DNA of 64,000 nt from Candidatus Nanopelagicales bacterium (GTDB lineage Bacteria > Actinomycetota > Actinomycetes > S36-B12 > CAIYMF01): the NCBI GenBank assembly GCA_017848795.1, contig JAFIHG010000034.1:62001-126000 (forward strand). Direction: 5' to 3'. The position numbers were made by a program, and so were the translations under genes. The notes under the pieces are model-generated. The model had not been told where the DNA came from. It saw only the letters and a program-made list of their open reading frames with translations, and did not search any database. Within the stretch, counting starts at the first letter, position 1, and the number at the start of each line of letters is the position of its first letter. Below, one piece after another: positions 33,162 through 41,976 of this stretch.

Positions 33162-34046
33162 GTGCCTGAGCTCCCCGAGGTCGAGGTGGTACGGCGGGGG
33201 CTCGCCGACCACGTCGTCGGACGCCGGATCACCACCGCGCAGATCTCCCACCCGCGGGCGGCGCGCCGCCATGTGGCCGGAGCCGCCGACCTCGTCGCCC
33301 GGCTCACCGGGCGCACCCCGGTGGCCGCGAGCCGCCGCGGCAAGTACCTCTGGCTGGTCCTCGACGGGCGCGAGGACGCCCTCGTCGCCCACCTCGGGAT
33401 GAGCGGTCAGCTGCTCGTCCGGCCGGCGGGGGCGCCGGACGAGCCCCACCTGCACGCCCGGCTGCGCTTCGCCGACGGCGGGCCCGAGCTGCGGTTCGTC
33501 GACCAGCGCACCTTCGGCGGCATCGCGCTGGAGCCGCTGGTCGACGACGGTGCGGGGGGCCGGGTGCCGGCCGCCGTCGCCCACATCGCCCGCGACCCGC
33601 TCGACCCGGCGTTCGACGAGGCCGCGTTCGTACGCGCGCTGCGCCGTCGGCGCACCGAGGTCAAGCGCGCGCTGCTCGACCAGAGCCTGGTCTCCGGCAT
33701 CGGGAACATCTACGCCGACGAGGCGCTCTGGCGCAGCCGGATGCACTGGGCCACCCCGACCGAGCGCCTCACCCCGGCGCGGACGCGGGCACTGCTGGGC
33801 CATGCCCGCGACGTGATGCGCGAGGCGCTGGAGGTGGGCGGCACCAGCTTCGATGCCCTCTATGTCGACGTCACCGGCGAACGCGGCTACTTCGCGCGGG
33901 AGCTCGCTGTCTACGGACGGCAGGGACTGCCGTGCCCGCGCTGCGGCACCCCGCTGCACCGCGACGCGTTCGCCGGTCGGTCCTCCTACCGCTGCCCGCG
34001 GTGCCAGCGCCGGGCGCCGGCGCGCCGGCCGGCCGATAGCCGGTGA
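33162..34046 (+). CDS. mutM: Formamidopyrimidine-DNA glycosylase
   Basis: Base-excision repair enzyme removing oxidised purines such as 8-oxoguanine; 294 residues. After the start, [13 protein letters not shown] provides the catalytic N-terminal proline and glutamate. [20 protein letters not shown], the H2TH region [20 protein letters not shown] and a C-terminal zinc finger (C-x2-C in CPRCGTP and CPRCQRR) complete the fold. It follows rnc as in many actinobacteria and is followed by a hairpin at 34067-34114. Confidence 0.97.
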   Translation: MPELPEVEVVRRGLADHVVGRRITTAQISHPRAARRHVAGAADLVARLTGRTPVAASRRGKYLWLVLDGREDALVAHLGMSGQLLVRPAGAPDEPHLHARLRFADGGPELRFVDQRTFGGIALEPLVDDGAGGRVPAAVAHIARDPLDPAFDEAAFVRALRRRRTEVKRALLDQSLVSGIGNIYADEALWRSRMHWATPTERLTPARTRALLGHARDVMREALEVGGTSFDALYVDVTGERGYFARELAVYGRQGLPCPRCGTPLHRDAFAGRSSYRCPRCQRRAPARRPADSR

Positions 34047-34066
34047 CCTGCGGCGTCGCACCGCGG

Positions 34067-34114
34067 AGGGTGACAGGAGCCACCTTGACGAAGCCGCGGC
34101 GGCGCTGTCACCCT
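34067..34114 (+). terminator. Hairpin after mutM, candidate terminator
   Basis: AGGGTGACAG (34067-34076) and CTGTCACCCT (34105-34114) are perfect complements with a GC-rich 28-nt interior that can fold further. It begins about 20 bp after the mutM stop. No U-run follows, so termination is inferred from position. Confidence 0.5.
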
Positions 34115-34201
34115 GGGTATCGGAGCGGTGTCGGCACGACCGGCTGCCCCAGGTTTCCCTCTCCGCCTCCACCCGAGGCTTTCGAACGAGGTGTGTACTG
34201 C

Positions 34202-34459
34202 ATGGCGAAGGCTCTTCTGGGCTATCTCGCCGGACCGGATCTCGACATGGCCCGGCTCGTCGCTGACAACGCGTCCCTCCGCTCGCGGGTGTCCGCGCTG
34301 ACCGCCGAGGTCGCCGAGCTCACCGCGGCCCTGAGCGCCGCGAACGCGGTGGCCGACGGGCGGCTGGCCGACCTCGTCGAGACCGACCGCACGACCCGCA
34401 CCGAGCAGGTCGAACTCGAGGCGGCGCTGCGCGAGGTGCCGGAGGGCGCACCGGCCTGA
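34202..34459 (+). CDS. Small coiled-coil protein, unknown function
   Basis: Eighty-five residues. A short N-terminal MAKALLGYLAGPDLDMARL is followed by a heptad-rich helix from about residue 20 to 75 (VADNASLRSRVSALTAEVAELTAALSAANA). No membrane or enzymatic motif is visible. ATG 34202 gives the most natural start. Proteins of this type sit between mutM and smc in several actinobacteria. A role linked to chromosome segregation or division is only suggested by position. Confidence 0.65.
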   Translation: MAKALLGYLAGPDLDMARLVADNASLRSRVSALTAEVAELTAALSAANAVADGRLADLVETDRTTRTEQVELEAALREVPEGAPA

Positions 34460-34529
34460 CGGCCCGGCGGGCGGTTACGCTGGCCGTCTTCCCCGCGCTC
34501 CGTCCCCACGCCTCGCTGGAGTCCGCCGC

Positions 34530-37500
34530 GTGCACCTGAAGAGCTTGACGCTGCGCGGGTTCAAGTCGTTCGCCTCGAGCACCACCCTCGCCTTCGAACC
34601 CGGGATCACCTGCGTCGTCGGTCCCAACGGCTCGGGCAAGTCGAACGTGGTCGATGCGATCGCATGGGTCATGGGGGAGCAGGGCGCCAAAAGTCTGCGC
34701 GGCGGCAAGATGGAGGACGTCATCTTCGCCGGCACCGCCGGTCGCCCGCCGCTGGGACGGGCCGAGGTGGTGCTCACCATCGACAACACCGACGGCGCGC
34801 TGCCGATCGAGTACGCCGAGGTGACGATCTCGCGGACCATGTTCCGCGGCGGCGGGTCGGAGTACGCGATCAACGGGCAGAGCGCCCGGCTGCTCGACGT
34901 ACAGGAGCTGCTCAGCGACTCGGGCATCGGCCGGGAGATGCACGTCATCGTCGGGCAGGGCCGGCTCGACACCGTGCTCTCCGCCACCCCGGAGGAGCGG
35001 CGCGGCATCATCGAGGAGGCCGCAGGGGTTCTCAAGCACCGCAAGCGCAAGGAGAAGGCGCTGCGCAAGCTCGAGGCCATGAACGCGAACCTGACCCGGT
35101 TGCACGACCTCACCGCCGAGCTGCGCAGGCAGCTCAAGCCGCTCGGACGGCAGGCCGAGGTCGCCCGGCGCGCCGTGGTCATCCAGGCCGACGTACGGGA
35201 CTCGCGGCTGCGGCTGCTCGCCGACGACCTGCTCGAGCTGGAGGCGACCCTCGCCCAGGACGTCGCCGACGAGAACGCGGTGCGCGAGCGGCGCGCCGGT
35301 GTCGAGGCCGAGCTGGCGGCGGTGACCGCCCGCGAGAACGAGCTGGACGCGGCGCTGGCCGCCGACGCCCCGGCCGTCAGCCGCGCGCAGGAGGTGTGGT
35401 TCGGGCTCTCCAGCCTCGCCGAGCGGGTGCGTAGCGTCGGCCAGCTCGCCGGCGAGCGGGTGCGGCACCTGGACGCCGAGCCGGAGACCGAACGGCACGG
35501 CCCGGACCCCGAGGAGCTCGAGGCGCAGGCGCGCGAGGTCCGCGCCCAGGAGCGCGACCTGACCGCCCAGGTGCAGGCCACGCGGGCCCGCTTGGAGCAG
35601 GCGGTCGCGACCCGCGCCGACACCGAGCGTGCGCACCAGCAGGAACAGGCCCGGCTCACTGCGCTGGTACGGGCCGCGGCCGACCGCCGGGAGGGGCTCG
35701 CCCGGCTCGCCGGCCAGGTCGGCGCCGCGCGCTCACGGCTCGAGGCGCGCAGCGCGGAGGTGGAACGGCTCACCGCACAGGTCGCCGAGGCCCAGGACCG
35801 CGCCCATGGCGCCGAGGTCGACTTCCACGCGCTCGAGACCCAGGTGGCCGGTCTCGACGAGGGCGAGGTGGGGCTGGACGCCGAGCACGAGCAGGCCACC
35901 GCGGCGCTCGCGAGCGCCGACGCCCAGGTCGCCGCCCTGCGTACCCAGGAGCAGGAGGCCGAACGTGCCCGTACCGGGCTCGCCGCCCGGCTGGAGGCCC
36001 TCGAGCTCGGGCTCGCGCGGGCCGACGGCGGGGCCACCCTGCTGGCGGCGGCCGAGCGGCTCTCCGGGGTGCTCGGCTCGGTCGCAGCGCTGCTGTCCGT
36101 GGAGCCCGGCTTCGAGCCCGCGGTCTCCGCGGCGCTCGGTGCGTACGCCGACGCGGTCGCCGTCGACGGGCTCGACACCGCGCTGCGCGCCTTCCAGCTG
36201 CTCCGCGACGAGGACGGCGGCCGGGCCGCGCTGCTCGTCGCCGGTCCGCCGGCCGGCCTTCCCGCCCGCGGGGCGGCGCCGGACGGCGCGCGCTGGGCGA
36301 TCGACGTCGTCGACGCGCCCGAGGCGCTGCGCGGCCCGCTCGCGCGGCTGCTCGACGGCATCGTGGTGGTGGACGACCTGCGGGCCGCCCGCGCGGTGCT
36401 CGGGAGCGACCCCGCGCTGCGTGCGGTCACCCGTGCCGGTGAGCTGCTGGGAACCGGGCTCGCGCGCGGCGGCTCCCGGGACGCTCCCAGCCTGCTCGAG
36501 GTGCAGGCCGCGGTCGACGAGGCGCGGGCGCGGCTCGGTGAGGCCCAGCACGGTCTGGAACGCACCCGCTTCGAGCTCGCGGCGGCGCTGGAGGAACAGA
36601 CGAGCGCGAGCGAGCGGGTCGAGGCGGCGCTGGTACGCCTGCACGAGAGCGACGCGCGCATGGCGGCGGTCGCCGAGCAGCTCGGTGCGCTCGGCTCGGC
36701 CGCCCGCTCGGCTGCTGCGGAGGCGCACCGGCTCTCCGCCGCAGTCGAGGCGGCGAGCGCCGCGCGGGACGCGGACCAGCGCACCCTGACCGAGCTCGCC
36801 GACCGGCTCGCCGCCGCCGAGCAGGCACCCGACGAGGGCGAGCCGAGCACCGCGGAGCGTGACCGGCTCGCCGCCGCGCTCACCGCCGCGCGGGCCGAGG
36901 AGGTCGAGGCGCGGCTCGCCGTACGCACCGCCGAAGAGCGGGCGCAGGCGCTCGCCGGGCGTGCCGACTCCCTCGAGCACGCCGCCGGGCAGGAGCGGGC
37001 CGCTCGCGAGCGCGTCGCCGCCCGCCGCGAGCAGCGGGCCCGCGCTGCGCAGGTCGCCCGGGCCGTACGCCTGGGCGCGCAGTCCACGCTCGCCCGGCTG
37101 GAGGTGTCGGTGCGGCTCGCGGAGCAGGAGCGCACCCGCGCCGAGCAGTCTCGCACCGCCCGGGAGAGCGAGCTGGTGACCGTACGCGCGCAGGCCCGCG
37201 AGCTGCAGGCCACGCTCGAGGCGCTCACCGACAGCGTGCACCGCGACGAGGTGGTGCGCGCCGAGCAGCGCATGCGCATCGCGGCGCTGGCCGATCGCGC
37301 GCTGGAGGAGTTCGGGATCGAGCCGGCCACGCTGCGCGAGGAGTACGGCCCGGACGTGCCGGTCCCGCCGTCCCCGCCGGCTCCGGGTGACGAGGTCGAC
37401 CCGGACGCGCCTGCGCCCGAGCCGTACCCGTACGTCCGGGCCGAGCAGGAGAAGCGCCTGAAGGTGGCCGAGCGTGAGCTCGCGCTGCTGGGCAAGGTCA

Positions 37501-38126
37501 ACCCGCTAGCGCTGGAGGAGTTCGCGGCGCTCGAGGAGCGCCACGTGTTCCTCACCGAGCAGCTCGACGACCTCAAGCGTTCGCAGGCCGAGCTGCTCGG
37601 CATCGTCAGGGACGTCGACGAGCGGGTGCAGCAGGTGTTCTCGGAGGCGTACGCGGACACCGCACGCGAGTTCGAGGCGATCTTCGCCCGGCTCTTCCCG
37701 GGCGGCGAGGGCCGGCTGGTCCTCACCGAGCCCGACGACCTGCTGCTGACCGGCATCGAGGTGGAGGCGCGCCCGCCGGGCAAGAAGGTCAAGCGGCTCT
37801 CGCTGCTCTCCGGCGGGGAGCGCTCGCTGACCGCAGTCGCGTTCCTGGTGGCGCTGTTCAAGGCCCGGCCCAGCCCGTTCTACATCATGGACGAGATCGA
37901 GGCGGCCCTCGACGACGTGAACCTGGGCCGGCTGCTCGGGATCCTCGTCGAGCTTCGCGCGGCCTCCCAGCTGCTGGTCATCACCCACCAGAAGCGGACC
38001 ATGGAGATCGCCGACGCCCTCTACGGCGTCTCGATGCGCGGCGACGGCGTCACCACCGTGATCGGCCAGAAGCTGCGCGACCCCAACCCCGACCCCGCCC
38101 CAGACCCCACTCCCGTACCCGCCTGA
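34530..38126 (+). CDS. smc: Chromosome segregation protein SMC
   Basis: The 1198-residue ATPase core of condensin, organising the chromosome together with ScpA and ScpB. N-terminal head: FKSFASSTTLAF and Walker A GPNGSGKSNVVDAIAWVMGE. Two long coiled coils flank the hinge near residues 505-660. C-terminal head: signature LSLLSGGERSLTAVAFL and Walker B FYIMDEIEAALDDVN. A TACGCT box at 34476-34481 could drive it with a leader of about 40 nt. GTG 34530 gives the canonical MHLKSLTLRGFKSFA start. A Pro-rich tail ends the protein and the family A palindrome begins directly at its stop. Confidence 0.97.
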   Translation: MHLKSLTLRGFKSFASSTTLAFEPGITCVVGPNGSGKSNVVDAIAWVMGEQGAKSLRGGKMEDVIFAGTAGRPPLGRAEVVLTIDNTDGALPIEYAEVTISRTMFRGGGSEYAINGQSARLLDVQELLSDSGIGREMHVIVGQGRLDTVLSATPEERRGIIEEAAGVLKHRKRKEKALRKLEAMNANLTRLHDLTAELRRQLKPLGRQAEVARRAVVIQADVRDSRLRLLADDLLELEATLAQDVADENAVRERRAGVEAELAAVTARENELDAALAADAPAVSRAQEVWFGLSSLAERVRSVGQLAGERVRHLDAEPETERHGPDPEELEAQAREVRAQERDLTAQVQATRARLEQAVATRADTERAHQQEQARLTALVRAAADRREGLARLAGQVGAARSRLEARSAEVERLTAQVAEAQDRAHGAEVDFHALETQVAGLDEGEVGLDAEHEQATAALASADAQVAALRTQEQEAERARTGLAARLEALELGLARADGGATLLAAAERLSGVLGSVAALLSVEPGFEPAVSAALGAYADAVAVDGLDTALRAFQLLRDEDGGRAALLVAGPPAGLPARGAAPDGARWAIDVVDAPEALRGPLARLLDGIVVVDDLRAARAVLGSDPALRAVTRAGELLGTGLARGGSRDAPSLLEVQAAVDEARARLGEAQHGLERTRFELAAALEEQTSASERVEAALVRLHESDARMAAVAEQLGALGSAARSAAAEAHRLSAAVEAASAARDADQRTLTELADRLAAAEQAPDEGEPSTAERDRLAAALTAARAEEVEARLAVRTAEERAQALAGRADSLEHAAGQERAARERVAARREQRARAAQVARAVRLGAQSTLARLEVSVRLAEQERTRAEQSRTARESELVTVRAQARELQATLEALTDSVHRDEVVRAEQRMRIAALADRALEEFGIEPATLREEYGPDVPVPPSPPAPGDEVDPDAPAPEPYPYVRAEQEKRLKVAERELALLGKVNPLALEEFAALEERHVFLTEQLDDLKRSQAELLGIVRDVDERVQQVFSEAYADTAREFEAIFARLFPGGEGRLVLTEPDDLLLTGIEVEARPPGKKVKRLSLLSGGERSLTAVAFLVALFKARPSPFYIMDEIEAALDDVNLGRLLGILVELRAASQLLVITHQKRTMEIADALYGVSMRGDGVTTVIGQKLRDPNPDPAPDPTPVPA

Positions 38127-38191
38127 CCCGCGTCCCTGCTCGAAACGTCGTCAACTCGCCGAGTTGACGACGTTTCGAGCAGGGACGCGGG
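38127..38191. repeat. Repeat family A palindrome, copy A3, abutting the smc stop codon
   Basis: A perfect 32-bp inverted repeat (38127-38158 with 38160-38191) around a single central base. It starts at the base after the smc TGA, as copy A2 does after DAK2. Its outer 17 bases match A1 and A2 nearly exactly and its inner arm reads CGTCGTCAACTCG. Confidence 0.92.
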
Positions 38192-38246
38192 GCAGGCGCG
38201 GCGCAGCGGAGGGGGCACCGGGCAGCGGATGGGAGGATGGGGCACC

Positions 38247-39380
38247 GTGAACGCTGCTGCCACCTACCTGCTCATCTCCTTCGCCTTCCTGGTGCTGGTC
38301 GTCGTCGCGGCGGTCGCGTTCGTCCGCAACCGCCGCAGCCGCGGCATCGACTACTACGCCGACACCACGGAGCCGGCGGCCGAGCGGCCCGAGAAGCTGC
38401 TCGGCGCACCGCCCGGCGAGCCGGAGGCGCCACCGGTCGGGGTGCTGGAGGCAGAGCGCCCCGCGCCGGTCGCCGGGCGGCTCACCCGCTTGCGCGGGCG
38501 GCTCGCCCGCAGCAACTCCACCCTCGGACACGGCCTGCTCGCGCTGCTGTCACGGGAGAAGCTCGACGACGAGACGTGGGACGACGTGGAGGCGACCCTG
38601 CTGCAGGCCGACCTCGGCGTCGGGCCGGCCCAGGAGCTGGTGGACCGGCTGCGCGCCCGCGCCCGCGCCGAAGGCGTGCAGGACCCGGAGGCCGCCAAGG
38701 CGCTGCTGCGCGACGAACTGCTCACCCTCGTCGACCCGGCGCTGGACCGTTCCCTGGTCACCCATCGGGACGGCGGCCCGGCGGTCGTGCTCGTCGTCGG
38801 CGTCAACGGCACCGGCAAGACCACCACGACCGGCAAGCTCGCCCGCGTGCTCGTGGCGGAGGACCGCCGGGTCGTGCTCGGTGCCGCCGACACCTTCCGC
38901 GCCGCCGCGACCGGCCAGCTGCAGACCTGGGGCGAACGGGTGGGCGCCCCCGTCGTCACCGGGCCCGAAGGCGGTGACCCGGCGTCGGTGGCGTACGACG
39001 CGGTCTCCCGGGCCATCGCCGACTCCGCCGACGCCGTCGTCATCGACACCGCCGGGCGGCTGCACACCAAGGCCGGGCTGATGGACGAGCTGGGCAAGGT
39101 CAAGCGGGTCGTGGAGAAGCAGGCCCCGGTCAGCGAGGTGCTGCTCGTCCTGGACGCGACGACCGGGCAGAACGGGCTGCGCCAGGCGCAGGTGTTCGGC
39201 GAGGTGGTCGAGGTGACCGGCATCGTGCTCACCAAGCTCGACGGGACCGCCAAGGGAGGCATCGTGGTGGCGGTGCAGCGCGAGCTCGGCGTACCGGTCA
39301 AGCTGGTGGGGCTCGGTGAAGGCCCCGACGACCTGGCGCCGTTCGAGCCCGAGGCATTCGTCGACGCCCTGCTCGCCTGA
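38247..39380 (+). CDS. ftsY: Signal recognition particle receptor FtsY
   Basis: GTPase that docks SRP-ribosome complexes at the membrane; 377 residues. An N-terminal membrane segment (TYLLISFAFLVLVVVAAVAFV) and an acidic/Pro-rich linker precede the N domain, the usual actinobacterial form. The GTPase shows VVGVNGTGKTTTTGKLA, GAADTFRAAATGQL, DTAGRLHTKAGLMDEL, TKLDGTAKGG and VGLGEGPDDL. GTG 38247 is preceded by GGGAGG about 10 bases away. ffh follows after 200 bp. Confidence 0.96.
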   Translation: MNAAATYLLISFAFLVLVVVAAVAFVRNRRSRGIDYYADTTEPAAERPEKLLGAPPGEPEAPPVGVLEAERPAPVAGRLTRLRGRLARSNSTLGHGLLALLSREKLDDETWDDVEATLLQADLGVGPAQELVDRLRARARAEGVQDPEAAKALLRDELLTLVDPALDRSLVTHRDGGPAVVLVVGVNGTGKTTTTGKLARVLVAEDRRVVLGAADTFRAAATGQLQTWGERVGAPVVTGPEGGDPASVAYDAVSRAIADSADAVVIDTAGRLHTKAGLMDELGKVKRVVEKQAPVSEVLLVLDATTGQNGLRQAQVFGEVVEVTGIVLTKLDGTAKGGIVVAVQRELGVPVKLVGLGEGPDDLAPFEPEAFVDALLA

Positions 39381-39580
39381 CGGCGCACGCGCCAGCGATC
39401 ATGGAATGCCGACCGACTCCGGCCGGCGATCAAGAGGTTCCGGTCGGCATATCCCGGAATGGCGCCCGGAACCTCATGATCGGCACCGGCATCCGGTGGA
39501 AAGTTCATGATCGGCAGGCCGCAGGCCGGGTTGCCGGGGCCGGTTAGGCTGGAGCGTCCTCGACTCAGAAGGAACGATCC
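39381..39580. repeat. Gap ftsY-ffh with GATCATG-rich inverted repeats (type D, copy 2) and ffh promoter
   Basis: No gene is present. GATCATG near 39397 and CATGATC near 39475 and 39506 are inverted copies. ATGCCGACCG near 39406 pairs with CGGTCGGCAT near 39441, and GGTTCCGG/CCGGAACC add a second possible hairpin. The stretch resembles 7917-8010. TAGGCT at 39545-39550 is a good -10 candidate for ffh. Confidence 0.55.
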
Positions 39581-41155
39581 TTGTTCACCTCGCTCTCCGA
39601 CCGGCTCGCCGCGACGTTCAAGAACCTGCGCGGCAAGGGCCGGCTCTCCGAGGCCGACGTCACCGCGACGGTACGGGAGATCCGTACCGCGCTGCTCGAG
39701 GCCGACGTCGCGCTCCCCGTGGTCACCGCCTTCACCGCACGGGTACGCGAGCGCGCACTCGGCGCCGAGGTGTCCGGTGCGCTGAACCCGGCCCAGCAGG
39801 TCGTCAAGATCGTCCACGAGGAGCTGGTCGCCGTCCTCGGCGGGGAGACCCGCCGGTTGCGGCTGGCCAAGACGCCGCCGAGCGTGCTGCTGCTCGCCGG
39901 TCTGCAGGGCGCCGGCAAGACGACGCTCGCCGGCAAGCTGGCGCTGCTGCTCAAGAACGACGGTCACCAGCCGCTGCTGGTCGCGGCCGACCTGCAGCGC
40001 CCGAACGCCGTCGAGCAGCTCTCGGTCGTCGCCGAGCGGGCCGGGGTGGCGGTGCACGCCCCGGAGCCGGGCAACGGCGTGGGCGACCCGGTGCAGGTGG
40101 CGGCCTCCGGCGTGGAGCTCGCGCGCACCAAGGGGTACGACGTCGTCATCGTCGACACCGCCGGCCGGCTCGCTGTCGACACCGACCTCATGGACCAGCT
40201 CGCGCGGGTACGCGACGCGGTCCGCCCCGACGACACGCTGCTGGTCGTCGACGCGATGATCGGCCAGGACGCCGTCACCACCGCGACCCTGTTCGACGAG
40301 GGGATCGGCATCGACGGCGTGGTGCTCTCCAAGCTGGACGGCGACGCCCGCGGCGGTGCCGCGCTGTCGGTGGTCACGGTCACCGGCAAGCCGCTGCTGT
40401 ACGCCTCGGTGGGCGAGAAGCTCACCGACCTCGAGGTGTTCCACCCCGACCGGATGGCCTCGCGGATCCTCGACATGGGCGACGTGCTCACGCTGATCGA
40501 GCAGGCCGAGCGGGCGTTCGACGCCGAACAGGCCGCCCGGATGGCGGGCAAGGTCGCCAAGGGGGACGACTTCACGCTCGAGGACTTCCTCGAGCAGATG
40601 CAGGCGCTCAAGAAGATGGGCTCGCTCACCAAGCTGCTCGGCATGCTGCCCGGCATGGGGGAGATGCGCGCCCAGCTGGACTCGCTCGACGACCGCGAGC
40701 TCGACCGCGTCGCGGCGATCATCCACTCGATGACGCCGGCCGAGCGCGCCGACCACAAGATCCTCAACGCGTCGCGCCGAGCGCGGATCGCGAAGGGCGC
40801 CGGCGTGGAGGTGCAGGCGGTCAACCAGCTCGTGGACCGGTTCACCGAGGCGCAGAAGATGATGCGCCAGATGGGCAAACGCGGCGGAATGCCGGGGATG
40901 GGCGGCATGCCGGCCATTCCCGGGATGCCGGGGATGCCCGGTATGCCCGGTGCCGGTGGGAAGCGGGCCAAGGCCCGGCAGAAGGCCGGGACGCGCGCGG
41001 CCAAGGGCGCCAAACGGTCCGGGAACCCGGCCAAGCGCGCTCAACAGCAGGCGCAGCGTGCCGGGGAGGACGCCCAGCCGGACGGCGCCGCACCGCTGGA
41101 CCCTGCCGTGCTCGAGGAACTGCCCGAGGCGTTCCGCGGGTTGCTCGACCGCTGA
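39581..41155 (+). CDS. ffh: Signal recognition particle protein Ffh
   Basis: GTPase and signal-sequence-binding subunit of SRP; 524 residues. N domain FTSLSDRLAATFKNLRGKGRL. G domain: LLLAGLQGAGKTTLAGKLA, AADLQRPNAVEQL, DTAGRLAVDTDLM, SKLDGDARGGAALS, GEKLTDLEVFHPDRMASRILDMGD. The M domain carries GMLPGMGEM and a Met-rich run of GMP-type repeats (about residues 435-465) that would line the signal-peptide groove. A basic tail ends the protein. The TTG start at 39581 is preceded by GAAGGAA. It converges on the SPW gene across a hairpin. Confidence 0.97.
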   Translation: MFTSLSDRLAATFKNLRGKGRLSEADVTATVREIRTALLEADVALPVVTAFTARVRERALGAEVSGALNPAQQVVKIVHEELVAVLGGETRRLRLAKTPPSVLLLAGLQGAGKTTLAGKLALLLKNDGHQPLLVAADLQRPNAVEQLSVVAERAGVAVHAPEPGNGVGDPVQVAASGVELARTKGYDVVIVDTAGRLAVDTDLMDQLARVRDAVRPDDTLLVVDAMIGQDAVTTATLFDEGIGIDGVVLSKLDGDARGGAALSVVTVTGKPLLYASVGEKLTDLEVFHPDRMASRILDMGDVLTLIEQAERAFDAEQAARMAGKVAKGDDFTLEDFLEQMQALKKMGSLTKLLGMLPGMGEMRAQLDSLDDRELDRVAAIIHSMTPAERADHKILNASRRARIAKGAGVEVQAVNQLVDRFTEAQKMMRQMGKRGGMPGMGGMPAIPGMPGMPGMPGAGGKRAKARQKAGTRAAKGAKRSGNPAKRAQQQAQRAGEDAQPDGAAPLDPAVLEELPEAFRGLLDR

Positions 41156-41174
41156 GCGGCCCGGGCAGCGGTAC

Positions 41175-41208
41175 GGCCCGCTGCCGGCTGCGAGAGCCGG
41201 CGCGGGCC
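41175..41208. terminator. Bidirectional hairpin terminator between ffh and the SPW gene
   Basis: GGCCCGCTGCCGGCT (41175-41189) pairs with AGCCGGCGCGGGCC (41195-41208), one bulge, 5-nt loop. It lies 20 bp after the ffh stop and 17 bp from the end of the opposite gene, as expected for a shared terminator. Confidence 0.7.
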
Positions 41209-41224
41209 GCCGTGTCGATGCGTG

Positions 41225-41701
41225 TCAGAGGTCGCCGGCGCGGCTGATGCGCACCAGCCCCATCCCGGTGGCGGCGAGGCCGAGGACGACCAGGCACGCC
41301 CCGACGACGATGTTGCTCCAGAGCATCGCCGTGCTGGTCACGACGCCGCTGACGAAGAACGGCGTGATGATCAACCAGACGCCGAGCAACGGGGTCACCC
41401 AGGCGATGCCGTGGGTGCGCTCGTACGCCGCGGCGAAGGTGAGCGCCAGTACGGCGGCGGCGATGCCGACGATGAGATTGCTGGCCGCGAGAGTGGACTG
41501 GCCGTCGAACCCGACGACCCACGGCGAGATGGCCGCGTACAGGCCGGCCAGGAAGGTCAGTCCCAGGACGGTCACGGCGGTGCCGGACGAGCTGCGCTGG
41601 GCGTACTTCTCGCGCAGCGCGACGAGGTCCGGGTGTCCGGCCATGGCGGTCGATGTGAACTCGGATGAACCATGTTGGATAGTCCCGTGTTGCATAGTCA
41701 C
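41225..41701 (-). CDS. SPW-repeat membrane protein
   Basis: A 158-residue integral membrane protein. The motif AAISPWVVGF in the first helix pair is the hallmark of the SPW family; a second related unit (LLGVWLIITPFFVSGV) lacks the exact Ser-Pro-Trp. Four membrane helices are predicted by eye, with a cytoplasmic N-terminus containing HPDLVALREKYAQ. GTG 41701 follows GGAGG at 7 bases and was preferred to internal ATGs. The function of the family is unknown. An iron-box-like site at 41750-41768 lies just upstream, suggesting iron-dependent control. Confidence 0.8.
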   Translation of the reverse strand: MTMQHGTIQHGSSEFTSTAMAGHPDLVALREKYAQRSSSGTAVTVLGLTFLAGLYAAISPWVVGFDGQSTLAASNLIVGIAAAVLALTFAAAYERTHGIAWVTPLLGVWLIITPFFVSGVVTSTAMLWSNIVVGACLVVLGLAATGMGLVRISRAGDL

Positions 41702-41749
41702 TGTCCTACCTCCTACGTAATGCGGATCAGTGCCTGAACACTTCTCACT

Positions 41750-41768
41750 TTAGGCTTGCCTAACCTCA
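41750..41768. promoter_or_regulatory. DtxR/IdeR-like iron box
   Basis: TTAGGCTTGCCTAACCTCA matches the actinobacterial iron box TTAGGTTAGGCTAACCTAA at 15 of 19 positions and contains the perfect inverted repeat TTAGGC-TT-GCCTAA. It lies 49 bp before the SPW start on the minus strand and 208 bp before rpsP on the plus strand, so SPW is the likelier target. Confidence 0.6.
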
Positions 41769-41976
41769 GTTTCCACAGGGCGGTCCGGCGGGCCGGCCGG
41801 TGGGTACGGGGCCTCGGTTTGGGGCCGCGGCGTCCGGTCTGGCACCATGTGGGCGCTGAACCGCGCGGCTCGGCCCTCTACCCGTGCTCGCGCGTGTCCA
41901 TCAAGGACGCACCGGTCCGCAGCCCCACGCGGCGTCGGTACGCGCCCGCCGGCGTCAACAGGGAGAACGCAGCTCC

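Noticed and set aside
34475-37861. A 1128-codon Ser/Arg/Ala-rich minus-strand frame
   Set aside because: Mirror of smc third-position GC bias; smc itself has both ATPase heads.
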